Source: Gigaspora margarita | Taxonomy: Eukaryota; Glomeromycota; Glomeromycetes; Diversisporales; Gigasporaceae | Reading direction: 5' to 3' | Length of the DNA stretch: 64,000 nt | NCBI GenBank assembly: GCA_009809945.1 | Contig: WTPW01000023.1 | Location: 434,286-498,285 of the forward strand | Part shown: piece by piece, positions 33,120 through 45,567 of the stretch | Layout: every line of letters begins with the position of its first letter | How positions within the stretch are numbered: position 1 is the first letter of the stretch | Notes under the pieces: model-generated | What the model was told of the DNA's origin: nothing | The model's input: the letters and a program-made list of their open reading frames with translations, nothing else | The model's database searches: none | Translations under genes and position numbers: made by a program

Positions 33120-36100
33120 AAAAGGAATTGTTAAAAAACCTGCTGCTACTTTAAAAACAAAAAGATGTATGTACAAAAAAGTAGCATATTTCTGTAGTAT
33201 ATGCAATGGTATAGAAAGAGATCCAAGAGTTAAGGCAGACTATGAAGCACAAGAACAAGAAGCTTCTACAATAAAAGAAAAGCATGCTATATCAAACTGT
33301 CAAGTTGAATATCAGCCAAAAGATATTGATAATGGCAAAGGATCCTCAAATATGATGAATAATATTTTTTTAGATCATGTTATTGATTCAACAGACAGTA
33401 AAAAATCAGATAATAAAACATATAATTTGATGCCTCTACCATAGCCTAAAAATCTTCAGTTCCTTGTTATGCAGCTTCCCAATAGCTTTTATAATGCGAA
33501 AATGTTATCCTTTTATCCTGAAAAAAATTTGTCAAACTCTTCTAATGATGAAGATGAAAATGAAAATGATAACATGAAAAGTGATAAAACTGATGAAACT
33601 GAAACTAAAGAAGAGAGTAAAGAAGATAATTTCATAAGGTTTGATGCACCTGATTTAGATGATTGCCCAGAGACCAATACCAGAATTGTTGACAAAGATT
33701 TACTAGAAATTGTATTAAGGGTTTTCGTTACCAACAAACATATCAGCATTTTAATACAATCATTCATATTCTAATTAAATATATCGGGTATTTGTTAACT
33801 CATATTGATAAAAAAATATTGTAGCCTTTCTACATCAATAAAAGTAGCAAAAAAGATAACTGGTATATCAGATCATGCAACAAGATTCACTGTATACGAA
33901 TCTTGCTACAAATTATATAATCCAAAAGATATTTTAACAAAAAAGCAGAACAAATGCCAAAAATACTTTGCTGTACTCATATGGAATTTCCAAACTATGT
34001 AAATATTAGCAGATGAGTATCATGTGACACAATATTTTCAAAAAAGGTCCAGATGCAAGATGGAATAATCAGAAAGATGATATCAATTTATCCTATAGTA
34101 AATCTCAAGCAACAGTTCCTAAAGCTATTCCAACAATTAGGATTTGAAGAAGCATGCAGAAGATAGGCCTATTGACCTTCCAAATTCCAATTATCAGATA
34201 TATATAATAGTAGGTTATGGAAATCATTTTTTGATAATGAAGAGAAGTTATTTTTTCGCCCAGAAATGGCTGATAGCCATATTGGATTAAGGCTAAACTT
34301 GGAATAGTTGCAACTATTTGAGACGTCTCAATATAGCATAGGGTCATATATGCTATCATATATAATCTTCTATATCAAGAGAGGTTTTTTTATTTTTTTA
34401 TATATTCGTTAATTAAATATAATGTTAATTTAATATATATAAAAAAGATTTAAACTATTCAATATAATAATATTGTCTATTATACTGGGCTATTAGAACC
34501 AAAACTGCATCAATTAAACCACTACCTGGCACCTATTATTGATCAGCTTATAGAGCTCTGGGAAGAAATAGACCTATTAGCTACGTTTGAGTTCCCATCT
34601 GGCAAGAGAATCAAATGTGCAATAATTTTGTTGCTCTAGTAACTTATCTGTAGCAAGAAAACTATGTAAACATATTTTAGCTAAGGTTGCATATCATTGC
34701 TGCTATAAAAGAGCTAATTACAATATTTGGAACCAATCTCGTTTTGGTAGTATTTCTAATATGGAGTCCTAGTTTGTAGAACATAACTACAATCTTATCC
34801 AAAATAATGCAATAAATTGAAAAAATTGTAAGACAGCTAAATAAAGAAAACAACATATTTCTGATACTCTAATCAGATGGTCTGTAATCTATAGACTTTC
34901 ATATTTTAATTCTGTTAGATTCCTGGTAGTGGACCCAATGCATTGCCTCTTCATGGGAATAGCAAAATAGATCGTAACAAAATTATGGATTGAAGATGAA
35001 TAGTTAACTTTAAAAATTTAAAAATTATGCAGCAATTGGCAGATAAAATCGATATGGCATCAGATATTGGTAGGATTTCTCATAAAATCTCTTTTGGTAA
35101 AGGATTTTTAAGATTTACAGCAGACCAGTAGAAGAATTTTATTCTTGTATATGCTACCACTATTTGTTGGAATCTATTATGTAATGCTGATAAGAAATTC
35201 TTACTTATTTCATTCGAGCTTGTAGCATATTAGTATATAGAATAATTGAGAAAGAGATTTAGAGGAAGCATACCAATATCTGATAGCAATAATAAAAATT
35301 ATTGAAGAAATATATGGTTCTGAGAAGATTTCTTCAAACCTTCACCTAAGCCTTTATATATGTGAATGTGCATTAGATTATAGTTCTTTACATTCTTTCT
35401 AGTGCTTCAGTATTGAATGTATGAATGGATTATTAGGTAATTATAATTGAAAGATTAATTATTTGTTTAAAAAAAAGACCAATAACAGCTAGTCAATATC
35501 TTTATCTTCTGAACAATATTAATTAAATCTTGTAGAAAGCTACAAAAATAGTAATAGAAAAATTGAATTAGAACTTATAAATGTTATCCAACGAAACAGA
35601 CAAATTGACAGATTAATTAGTAATAGTAATAGTACTAATTTATCTGAAGATTTGTCTATTTTGGCTTCAAAAAAATCTTCTGGCAGTTTGGATGATTATA
35701 AAATGTCTAACGAAGATGCAATAAATTTTCTCTCAATATCAAGATCAGTAGAAGAAGGAATCAGCACTAGTACTAGGTCTGACTCATTTTCTGGAATCTT
35801 TCTTATACCAAAAAAAATAAATATATACACCTCTTGAGACTTTATAGAGTTACTTGTCAAAGATTATAATAATGCTTATAATACCAATATATTTATTCTG
35901 GCTAAAGATTTGAATTTAGATAAGTCAATAGGTATATTACCTATAATAAATCAATATAGAAGGATATGAATAAGTGATGAAGTTTTCAGATCTATATTTT
36001 CTAAAAGATATAAAAATTCATTAAGAATTCTTGCAAAATTTGTCGATGAAGATAATGTAAATACATATCTAAGCCAGGTTTAGTTCTTTTTTGAACATTA

Positions 36101-36375
36101 TTTTGATTATTCAGAAGAATCAACAAAGCATAGCCTCGTCTATGTTTGTTGGTATAAAAAAATACAAAATAAGAATTTAAGGTATTATTGGCAAAAAAGA
36201 TAACAAGCTTTGTAACATAGAATTATAGCATAATTATTTTTATGATATAGATCATGATTGTATAATTCCAGTACATAACATATTGAAAAGATTTATAGTA
36301 GGAACATTTACTGTTGGTTCAAGAAAACATCAAGATTATATGTCAGTGATCCTATTAAACAGAAAGTACAATATA
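33120..36375 (+). pseudogene. tnp2-type (CACTA/Plavaka-like) transposase remnant
   Basis: Blocks appear in the order usual for these proteins. A Cys-containing N-terminus YFCSICNGIERDPRVKADYE. An acidic linker ending FDAPDLDDCPETNTRIVDKD. EMADSHIGLRLNLE. LLEPKLHQLNHYLAPIIDQL with ELWEEIDL and FPSGKRIKCAI. The hallmark VDPMHCLFMGIAK (about 34930-34970). GFLRFTADQ, then FILVYATTICWNLL. A C-terminal part with SIGILPIINQYRRI, ILAKFVDEDNV, HDCIIPVHNILKRF and VGTFTVGSRKHQDYMSVI. The enzyme would cut and paste its own element. Several stops and frame changes occur, so it is inactive. An AT-rich gap at about 34370-34480 looks like an intron. Terminal CACTA repeats were not found. Confidence 0.8.
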
Positions 36376-36459
36376 TAATGCATATTGTATTGTATTACAT
36401 GATAATCTATTATTAACTATATGTTAATCTATTACGATTTTAATTTATTATAAATTATA

Positions 36460-37350
36460 TAAATATATATTATATATATGAAAATATCAGCTATCTGATA
36501 TTTATATTCTAATGAATAATTGTGTTATATATTTCTTCCATATTTGTTTAGTTCATTACATTGCCATATACATTGTATTTGTATATACTTAATATTTTGA
36601 TGCTTGTATAAACTTGATAAAATAAGTTACTTGCCAGAAAGCATATATGAGTTATAATTAATAGTATAGACATTACCATCTCAGCATAAAATATGAGAAA
36701 TAATTAAGTATATAAAGGATTGCTCTCACCTTTAGTTTACAATCTAATATATATTATATGAAATCATTCTTAAATAAAGACTATAAATACACATCCTTTC
36801 ACATGTTAATTATTGGAATAAACTTTACATGATATACATCAAAATTGTATATTATTAACTAAAAAATCTTTATCTGAGAGGATTTATATAATTATACACA
36901 CTTTGATTTGCTGGATATCTGGGTAATGAAAATTTCTATTTACACTCATGATCTTAACGTTTTGAGTTTAATTTATTATATCGATATTGATATATACAAA
37001 TATCTGATTGCCAATATTTTTATATTTAATGAATCAAATAGCTGAAACCTCACAGATCTATTACTAATATTATAATACACTTTCATTCAACATAGGCTAG
37101 CTAATATTAGCTGATATCTAATTAAAATTTTTCTGATATAATAACTAAAATATCATCTAAGTTTTTTCAAAATATTGGCCTTTCTGATATTTATCTAAAA
37201 TTTTCTTATAAAAAATCAAAATATTGAACAGATTTTAGCAATATATCAACTAGTAGTTTTAGTTAATAATATTTTGTTAAACTTTCATTATGTAATATAG
37301 AAATATCAGATAGCAGATAGTTTGTCTGATATTTTCATGTTTGACCTGTA
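36460..37350. repeat. Region rich in CTGATATTT/AAATATCAG motifs
   Basis: CTGATATTT or its complement occurs many times, with ATATCAGCTATCTGATAT and ATATCAGATAGCAGATAG as longer palindromic forms at both edges. This density of short motifs in both orientations next to a tnp2 remnant is what subterminal repeats of CACTA-like elements look like. The link is inference. Confidence 0.45.
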
Positions 37351-38449
37351 TTATGCAAAATTATATTAAGTAAACTAATTTTTATTCTTAAGACAAGAAT
37401 GTAGAGCAAGTTTTTCTAATTCTAATGATAGTAAAATTATTAAAATTGGTTAAAATCTTAGTAAAATATATATTTTTAAAGATTGGATATTAAAATTTAG
37501 TAATAAAACTAACTTATTAATTTACATAAATTGACCAATTTGAATTAGCAATTTTGTGCAACCCAGAAAAATTTGGGCCAACTCAGACAAACTGTATAAT
37601 ATATACAACTATATTTTTTTAAAATATAATAATAGCTTAAAATTTTACTATAATAGATAAATTGTTTTATTTATATTTTGTAAAATTTTAATAAAAATTA
37701 GTTGTAATTTAAAAAAGATTTATTAGTAGCATATATTAGTATTATATAAAATTTTTAAAATACTATATAAAACTATATAAAAATGATTTATATACACTCT
37801 ACCCTTAATATATAAAGACTCAAATGAATTTGTAACAACAATAAACAAAATTCAAAATTAATTAAGTATTCTAAAGATATGAATAATAATAACTTTTCAA
37901 AGCAACAATATTTATTAATAATTATTAAAAGTAAAAATAATAAAATTTTTGCTAAAAATATTTATTATTATACTAAAGTAAAAAGTCTTGAGGTTGAATA
38001 AGAGTGAATTGAAATGAAAAAGAAATAGCTAAAGTAAAAAAGTATAAAATAAAAAAGTTACTAATTGAAAAAAACTTTAGTAAGAAAAAAATTTTAAAAA
38101 AGAAAACACAAAAAATAAAAAACAACAATAAATAATCTTATTATCAAACTTATTTAGCCAGATAAATCATATTTTAAAATTAAAAAAAAGTTAAATTTTT
38201 TAATTATATGTAATTAGCAATTTATTTTACTATAATATAAATAATAATTATATTATAGTATAATTAATTACAATAAATAAAATTTAATATATAGTTACCT
38301 TTCTGAGATCTGGCTCTTTCTAATCTGGTCCTTAATAAACTTTGTGAAAACTGAATACAAAGCTCTAGAACATTTGTAAGTTTTATCATAAAGTTTGGAT
38401 TAACTATATATAACTTTTTGAGAATTGAACTTTCTTAAATTTTTACATA
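37351..38449. other. AT-rich stretch without recognisable features
   Basis: No ORF, tail or paired ends that I can support. A/T runs and short ATA repeats only. Confidence 0.5.
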
Positions 38450-38865
38450 CTGTATTTTCATATATTAACACTCATAAGCATTATTTAGAAAATCATGGCC
38501 CTTAAAAATTTTATATATAACCTCAAAATAATGCTTATACATGTCCTGAAATAATGCACACCCTATAAAATAATCATATAAAATCCTATTCTGATTTACT
38601 AGTAGGTTTCATATATATATAATAATAATAATACTATACAAATAATTTAATAATTTTGATATCTCTGTGATTACTCTACTCTGACATACTTTACTTAAAG
38701 TAAAAGTTCTTAATTGCAAAGTATAGCCAGCATGCACATTATTAAGAAAACCAGAATTAGTAAAAAATTACTTATTGTCTCAAAATAATGCACATGCTCA
38801 TACTCTAAATAATATGCATATACTCAAAATAACATACAGATAGGTATTATTACATGAAAATACAG
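38450..38865. mobile_element. TA-flanked TIR element with CTCAAAATAATGCACA motifs
   Basis: Left end CTGTATTTTCAT, right end ATGAAAATACAG, TA flanks. Inside, (C/T)TCAAAATAATGC and its complement-like partners recur five times. Non-coding, 416 bp. Confidence 0.7.
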
Positions 38866-39063
38866 TAGTAAAAACTGTACAGACCAACTATTCAGAATAG
38901 AAAGAGTTGGCTATATATATATATTAATTATACAATACCATTAAATTAAATAACTGAATTTTTCTTTTTTCTTTCTAATTTACTACTATTATCTATTAAA
39001 TTATCTAAATTAGTCAAATCTGATTTATTTTCAATTGTTTAAATTATTATTCCATATACCATA

Positions 39064-39266
39064 TTCTATCACGAATAAGCACCCTTTTTTAAAATTTTAA
39101 ACTTAAATATCTTAATTAACTGATCAAATTTAATAAAATTTGTTTTATTTCAATTTTATAAATTTATAAAATTGAAATAAAACAAATTTTATTAAATTTG
39201 ATTAGTTAATTGTTAAGATATTTAAGTTTAAAATTTTAAAAAAAGGTGTGCTTATTCATGATAGAA
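39064..39266. mobile_element. Near-perfect palindromic TA-flanked MITE (family A, copy 1)
   Basis: 203 bp that fold on themselves almost completely: left end TTCTATCACGAATAAGCACC, right end GGTGTGCTTATTCATGATAGAA, axis at TTTTATAAATTTATAAAA. TA flanks (39062-39063, 39267-39268). Further copies are at 62660-62853 and, split by another element, 55559-61202. Confidence 0.9.
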
Positions 39267-39289
39267 TACAGCATTTATATTTTTAATAA

Positions 39290-40440
39290 TTATTATAAAG
39301 TATAATTATTGTTTTTATAATATCTAAAACAAATTTTAAATTTTTTTCTAATAAAATTTTGAGTTCTTATTCCATTTTGTCAACCAAATTCTTTTTTTCA
39401 AATTCCATTAACATGTTCAATGCTAACATGTTTTTTGACAAGTAATTAATTAAAAATTGCATTTTTTAAAATATTTGCATAGGATTGTTTATAAGAAACT
39501 ATTGTTTTTGAAAAAAGTTAATAACCATAATCTGCTAATAAATATTTTCTATTATTAAAAAAATGTTAAACATTTTGAAATAATAGTATTGATTTATAAG
39601 CAATTGAATCTGTAATAGATCCTGGCCATTTAAGGTTAGAAAATCAAATATATTTAAAATCATTACAGATTAATTGTACTATTAAATATATAGGTTCTTT
39701 GCCTTGAAAATAGGGTTCTAAGATACCAAACCAAAATTGAGATTTTTGTTAAATTTTAATTTATAAAACACAAAGTCCATTTTGTACAAATTTTAAACTG
39801 GTTAATTTAAGATTAAAATGAGTTATAGAAGTCCAAAAATTCGACAAAAATTTTTTTAATATCTAAAAATATATAGAAATAATTGACATAGTAAATAAAT
39901 ATTTTACTATTAATTTTGAATAAAACATTATTATACAATTATAATTTTTATCCAATAATAAAAATTTGCAAAGATCATATCTAAAATTAATAAAAAATCA
40001 AGTTTGGGATATTTGTATTACACTATCTTTATTTACTTTTTTATTCGAAAAAATTTCTAGTATCATAGAATTATTTTTAAGCAAAAATCCCATATTTTTA
40101 TTTAACTATAATAAGTTTCTCTATCTTTTGTTGGCTTATATTTGAGAATAACATCAGTTCTATCAAAAATCCAACACAGCCTTTAAATTCTAATAAAAAT
40201 TCCATTCATTTACTAATTTGCTGCTGTTCCAAAGAATTAGACCAATAAACATAATTATTGCCAAATAAATTAATTGCTGCTACTACATGCTTAGTATATT
40301 CAACAACTGTACCAATTTCTAAATCCTATTGCCTAGCAATTCTTCTGACAGAAGCATCATTTCAATTGCAACCCATCTTTCTAAAGTGACTGCTAATTGT
40401 AACCAAAGTGGTTTTTGTAAATATTTAGATTTGTTTAAAA
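39290..40440 (-). pseudogene. HARBI1/PIF-type DDE transposase remnant
   Basis: Minus-strand blocks follow the HARBI1 order: DASVRRIARQ, EIGTVVEYTKHVVAAINLFG and a WSNSLEQQQIS...FKGCVGF stretch (40360-40160), then CNDFKYI (first Asp region), LKWPGSITDSIAYKSILLF, YLLADYGY (second Asp) and HVSIEHVNGI (Glu) at 39670-39390. In the intact family these form the DDE catalytic triad of a cut-and-paste transposase that makes 3-bp duplications. Here stops and frame changes interrupt most blocks, and 39720-40060 shows no similarity, either intron remains or an insertion. Inactive. No terminal repeats with a 3-bp duplication were located. Confidence 0.65.
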
Positions 40441-40827
40441 ATATTGGATTATTATGTATAAGTTTTTCTATATGCCAGAATGTTTTTTATTAACTCTTAT
40501 TATTTGTTTAAAATTAAAATATTATATTTAAATAAAAGAATTTGAGAAAAATCATAATAGTTTTTTCATAAATAATAAGATATCAATAATTTAATCATTT
40601 GCAATAGTTCCAAAAGTTCATCAATTTCTTTTTCAAGAATATTAGTTGTATTGTTATAAGTACTATCAGAATATTATCCTATTTATGTCTTTAATATATA
40701 ATTGTTGATCAGAATTAAATAAGGCATTTTTAAAATATACAATATATATGAAAGATATTAAGTTTCAAAATTCACAATCATTAATTATTATTGTTATTAT
40801 ATAAATAAGCCTACAAATCAAATGCCA

Positions 40828-40984
40828 TATATTACTGAATAAAAGCTACTTTCTCGATTTTGGATCAAAAATTTGGAGGAAGTTATTATGTTTTAATAAT
40901 ACAATTGGACCCAAATAGAAGCTACTTCCTTTTTTTAGTCTGAAAAAAACAAAATTTTGGTAGTCTTTATTCGGTAATATATAT
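40828..40984. mobile_element. Short MITE, ends ATATTAC(T/C)GAATAAA
   Basis: Ends ATATATTACTGAATAAAAGC and the complementary CTTTATTCGGTAATATATAT, with GAAGCTACTTCC-type motifs pairing inside. About 157 bp, non-coding. Confidence 0.7.
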
Positions 40985-41596
40985 GAATCACTGATTTCGA
41001 AATAATTACATCACTAATTTAATTTGAAACCAGAAACTTGAGGCTTAATTCTGAATCAATCCATTACTTTAAAAGCAGCAAAAAAGTAATTCATTAAATA
41101 TATGTTTATTAACATAAATTTCTATATATGTTAAGAAAACATCCTGCCAAAAATTTGTCCCACTTTGTCATATCCCTATATTTATGATTAGTGACACCCT
41201 AACACATAAACTAAATTTATAGTTAACAAACCCGACACATTGCAAAAACCGGTTCTCTTTCTAAGTATTAAAAGCTTGCACTTATTCAAACTAAACAGTT
41301 ATTAATAAAAATTTATTTGAATCTAACATAATAAAACAGCTTAAGCAAAACATAGTTCAAGTTACCTTACTTTACGGTATAATTTCGTATGGTCCAATAG
41401 ACAACTGTACATTTTATCTTCTAAGGAAACTTCTGGATTTTGATTCTTTTTTGATTATTTGCATAGTGAACGTTGGCACTCTGCTAATGTTAGTGAAACG
41501 TTGTGTTCTTAAAGAGTATTATATAGTATATAAATAAGTTACCCGGACAATTGATTTACATAAGCAAACTTCTGCCTATGACGTCCTGTACGCATC

Positions 41597-41842
41597 ACTT
41601 ATTTGCGTGGGTAATACAAAGTCCTGGAGAGGAAATAGCCAATCGGAGAGTGCAAAGTTTGACTATTCCTGATCAGCCCGACGAAGAATCCGAACACGCG
41701 TAAAAGAAGAAACAAATGTAAATCGATCTTGGTGCACTAATTAGTACCTACAGCTCTAACGTTAAGGGTCTAACCCTAAATTTTTAGTTTATTTACAAAA
41801 TCGGATTTCCTTTTTTGGATTGTATTACCCGCGCAAATAAGT
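41597..41842. mobile_element. MITE with ACTTATTTGCG(T/C)GGGTAATACAA ends
   Basis: Left ACTTATTTGCGTGGGTAATA and right TATTACCCGCGCAAATAAGT are inverted with one mismatch. The body is CpG-containing, unlike most of the window, suggesting a fairly young insertion. Non-coding. Confidence 0.8.
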
Positions 41843-42143
41843 AAAATGCGAACTGATAAGGTAAGTACGTATAAGCCACAGTTTTTATTTAAATGGACTA
41901 CCAGAAAAGGTTAGCACAAGGATTCGTTAGTACCGATTTTCATTTCGTGTAATTCACAAATGTAATAATTAGTTAATGATTAGCTGACTAGTAAACAATA
42001 TAAATATTAATCCAGATCGATGGCCTTAACAGAACACAGTAATGTATAATTTAGTTATAATGGTTAAATATTTAAATAAGTAATTTGGCTTTAAAATAAT
42101 ATAAACTCGAAGTTTTGGTAGAACAGAATAACTGTACAAATTA

Positions 42144-42301
42144 GAGATTGGAATCGTTTAACCGTTTAAAAATTGCTTCCATAGTTCCGGGCAGAATTAT
42201 GTTGGTCGTAGGCCAGAATTATTTTAATGCTGGCCAAATTAAATGATTAAATGGTTAAACGATTAAACGATTAAAGAAAAACTTTAGGCGATTCCAATCT
42301 A
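42144..42301. mobile_element. TA-flanked MITE, GATTGGAATCG ends
   Basis: Left GAGATTGGAATCG, right CGATTCCAATCTA, TA on both sides. Inside, GTTTAACCGTTTAAA faces AAATGGTTAAACGATTAAACG. 158 bp. Confidence 0.8.
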
Positions 42302-42356
42302 TAGCACAAATATGGATCAAAATTTGGCACGGCTGTACTACAATGCATTATAAATC

Positions 42357-42500
42357 ATGTACGAACGTACGTACGTACAGTACGTACCATGCGAATTTGT
42401 ATCATGCTGTCCAATAATTAAAGTATGTAATGTTTTGCGCACAGATCTGCAGATAGTTGCCCGTAAACAAGTCCTTTTTCTGGTACGTACGTTTCTGGTA
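42357..42500. repeat. (ACGT)n-type microsatellite patches
   Basis: GAACGTACGTACGTACAGTACGTAC at 42362-42386 and TACGTACG at 42483. A related patch, CGTACATACTTTACGTACGTGCG, is at 43009-43031. They are self-complementary. The small ORF spanning this patch is not called. Confidence 0.7.
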
Positions 42501-42635
42501 TTTCTGGTATTACTCATCGTTGGTCATGGGATTCTCTGATACATTAAACAGGCGGATTTTATCGTAGTAGCAAAACCCCAATGTGATCTGATGTATAAAA
42601 CCTATCTACTCCATGTAACTGAAAGATAGTAATCA

Positions 42636-42854
42636 GTTTGTGAAATTCAATGTTCTCAACGTTCTCTGGGAACACTAATCAAACTTTAAGAATATAATTA
42701 GTTAGAATATGTTCTCTATTTGAGAACATTAAATAAATTTTTTTGATATTATGCAAATTTACTTTTCTATATTAAGAACATTAAAATTTTTGAGAACGTT
42801 AAGAACTTGAAAATGTTCTCAGTGAGAACGTAAAATAAATTGAATTTCACACAC
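42636..42854. mobile_element. Palindromic MITE of GTTCTCA motifs
   Basis: Ends TGTGAAATTCAATGTTCTCA and the complementary TGAATTTCACA. GTTCTC/GAGAAC occurs seven times between them in alternating orientation. A larger relative at 46066-47319 shares the motif. Confidence 0.75.
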
Positions 42855-43002
42855 TTATAGCAGTAAGAATCATAATAATAAAGACCATTTACAATAATCT
42901 GGGAACCTTAGTGGCAGTAAGATCCTTGATTCTCGCACCAACCTTCTTTTGATTAGCTTTCATTATAGATCATGTTTTAGTTATGAGAATTAGTCACCCT
43001 TT

Positions 43003-43296
43003 TTACAACGTACATACTTTACGTACGTGCGTATATACCAATACGCATGTACATAACATACGATATAGCATTATCATTGCATTGCTTCCAAGCCCTCTAT
43101 TTTTGTACAATACTGGTTTAGCGTAAATTATTGAACCGTGTTGTATGTCCATTGAAAATTGCGGTGCACGGACAGCCCCGGACGATGTCCCATTTCCGTG
43201 ATCACATTGTACACAAGGGTTTATTAATCGACCTGATTGGTTAACAAGGCCGCTCTTATTATAATTTAGGTCTAGAACGTTACCATTTTTGATCAT
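43003..43296 (-). CDS. Hypothetical 97-codon ORF
   Basis: ATG-started ORF with an unbiased composition for this window: LVNQSGRLINPCVQCDHGNG, then SSGAVRAPQFSMDIQHG and KPVLYKNRGLGSNAM. It contains one C-x-x-C pair and no domain I recognise. The ORF lies in the CpG-retaining block upstream of the methyltransferase gene, on the opposite strand, with 700 bp between them. The last codons overlap the ACGT patch, which argues against strong conservation of the C-terminus. It may be a real small gene, an exon, or a chance ORF in GC-richer DNA. Confidence 0.3.
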   Translation of the reverse strand: MIKNGNVLDLNYNKSGLVNQSGRLINPCVQCDHGNGTSSGAVRAPQFSMDIQHGSIIYAKPVLYKNRGLGSNAMIMLYRMLCTCVLVYTHVRKVCTL

Positions 43297-44007
43297 GTCC
43301 CTATACCCATGGCAACACTGTAATAGAGTATATATTGCAATTGAGGCAAACTTAAGTACTTTTAATATTCTAATAATTAAGTAACTAATGGTTCATAATA
43401 TAATAATAGCTTAATAATCTATTAACATTTGCTAGTATATTTTGAATGTATAAACCAAAAAGCAGAAGCCAACTTAATTTATGTTGGTAATAATAATATC
43501 TATATTGTATTATTGTAATATCTATAGTTTATATTAATGTTAATAAATCAATATACTGATATAAAATTCTGGCCACGTTCAAAATAATTACCAAAAATTT
43601 ATATTTAGTTTTAATGTTTTAAAGATTAAAGATTATCAATTACAACAGGTTTAAACTTATTGCTACAAAAATTTTACCAATAACGATCTCGTGCGCTTCC
43701 AATTATATACTGCACACCCCAATAATAAAAAATGATAATGTACTTCAAAAAGCACTAAATGTATTGGCGTAAGGGTTAATAGTTCACAAAAACTTTTTGT
43801 ATTTGCAACAATGAAGCATGATAAACATTTGTATGACATAAATCGAGATCCTCTAAACGATAACCATATATTGGATATATGTAATACCAACAATATAAGT
43901 GAAAAACCAATAATTTTTGTTGTTATCTGTAATTTAATCGTATTAGTAAACTAACATTTAATTAATGTAAAGATTTATCATGTCATTACGTTTTCACTGA
44001 AAAAAAA

Positions 44008-45567
44008 ATGGGAATTGCCATTTCTAAATTTTCTCGGGCTAAAAAAGCTGGTTTCGACACAACATCTCAATATCTTTACACTATCACCGGTACACCTAAT
44101 ACATATGATCGTGAGCAAGAAAATGTCGCTTTACGGCATAGTATTGTGAGGGAGATCTGGGGATCAAATTTTTTATCTCCTATTAGTTGTGAATTAAAAA
44201 ATGGAGGCCTGAAGGTGTTAGATGTCGGGTAAAATAATATAAAAACTTGTGCCATTTTCTTCTTCGATCTATTTATACTAAAAGATTTTTTTTTTTTATG
44301 TAGTTGCGGATTTGGAATTTGGCTTTTTGAAATGTCATCCGAATTTCCAAACTGCAGTTATACTGGAATAGATATGTCACCCAAACTTTTTGCTGCTAAT
44401 ATACCAAAAAACGTGAAGTTGGTTTCGGCAGACATTAATGATGGTCTGCCATTTCCTGATGATTCTTTTGATTTTATTTTTATCCGAAATGTTGGTTTTG
44501 ATTTACTGGAAACACAATGGGTTTCCTTAATTAATGAATGCAGTCGTGCTTTAAAACCTGGTGGCTATCTTGAGGTATAATTTTTATTATTATTATTTTT
44601 TTCTAATTCTTTATAACTAGTGTTTGAGGCACAAGGTCATGGGCATGCCTTTGGGCATACTTAGAGGGCATGCTTAGAGGGGAGGACGTGCCTATGGGGA
44701 TGCCACTAGGTCATTGAGCATGTCCTTGGCATGTGCCATATATGTCTGGCTAGCATGATTGAAAATAATTGAAAGTGTAGACAGTCAATAAACGTAAAAA
44801 TGAGCATGATTTTTTTCCGGCGATGTTTTACTAAATGGAATTTGGATCTGCAGCGGAGATAAAACAAATATAATAATATTCTGTGATTGCCAAAAAAATT
44901 GTGTAGAATTTTCTTGTTAATAGAACCTCTGGTATCTTACAATAGAATTTTGTGCACTGCAAATTTTAGATAGAACATAATTTCTAACAAGTAGAATATA
45001 AAAAAGGACATGCTTATGGGCACGAGGTGCATGCCTCAGCATTTAGAATTTTTTACCCGCGCGTCGAACTCTATTTATAACTTATGTAACTATCCTTATT
45101 GTTATATTACTAGGTAACTGAAGCAGAACTACGCTCAATGAACTGTGGTCCTAATCTGATAAAATTATCTAAAAAATGTAAACCAATGCTAATTTTTTTA
45201 CCAAAATCAATCGTTATATCTTTGCATTCATTAATATATGTATAATTTTCAAATTTAATTAGTCCATGAATACGTTGCCTCCACGAAGGTGAACACATTA
45301 ATTGTCGAAAAAATCGAAGTTATCATGAGATCTACCAATAAATTTCAAGATATCGATCATCATACAAGACCATTTTTACAAGGTTGTTGGGGTGGACCTT
45401 TGAAAGATGCATATAAGTCATATTCTACCGATATATTTCGGTTTGTTTTAAAATTTACTGATATAAACGAAAAAGACTACGACAATACAATAAATATTCT
45501 TATGGATGAAGCAACTGTACATAAAACTTATTTTAATCTTCATAAGTTTGTTTCAAAAAAGATTTGA
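44008..45567 (+). CDS. Class I SAM-dependent methyltransferase, four exons
   Basis: Exons 44008-44228, 44304-44574, 45114-45177 and 45263-45567 join to 286 codons with no stop; every intron is GT...AG (75, 539 and 85 bp). The Rossmann-fold signatures are present: motif I VLDVGCGFGIW (residues 70-80, SAM binding), YTGIDMSP (93-100, acidic residue for the ribose hydroxyls), DGLPFPDDSFDFIFIRN (120-136) and LKPGGYLEV (157-165). The C-terminal part has the RSTNKFQDIDHHTRPFLQG block followed by the closing helix ending HKFVSKKI, as in a large family of AM-fungal methyltransferases whose substrate is unknown. The start follows an A-run and begins MGIAISK, a possible N-myristoylation site (Gly2, Ser6). 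No upstream in-frame ATG is better placed. It is the only gene in the window that looks intact. The substrate (small molecule or lipid?) cannot be read from sequence. Confidence 0.85.
44620..45043. mobile_element. TIR element inside methyltransferase intron 2
   Basis: Left GTGTTTGAGGCACAAGGTCA and right end, in complement, AATGCTGAGGCATGCACCTCG, flanked by TA (44618-44619, 45044-45045). GGGCATGC(C/T)T(T/A) phrases repeat near the left end. It explains why this intron is 539 bp while the others are 75-85 bp. Splice sites are untouched, so the gene can probably still be spliced. Confidence 0.75.

Noticed and set aside
33513-33767. 84-codon Ser-rich minus ORF
   Set aside because: Antisense to the acidic linker of the tnp2 transposase remnant.
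43663-43893. 76-codon minus ORF
   Set aside because: No domain and no composition signal beyond the local base content; the opposite frame is equally plausible.
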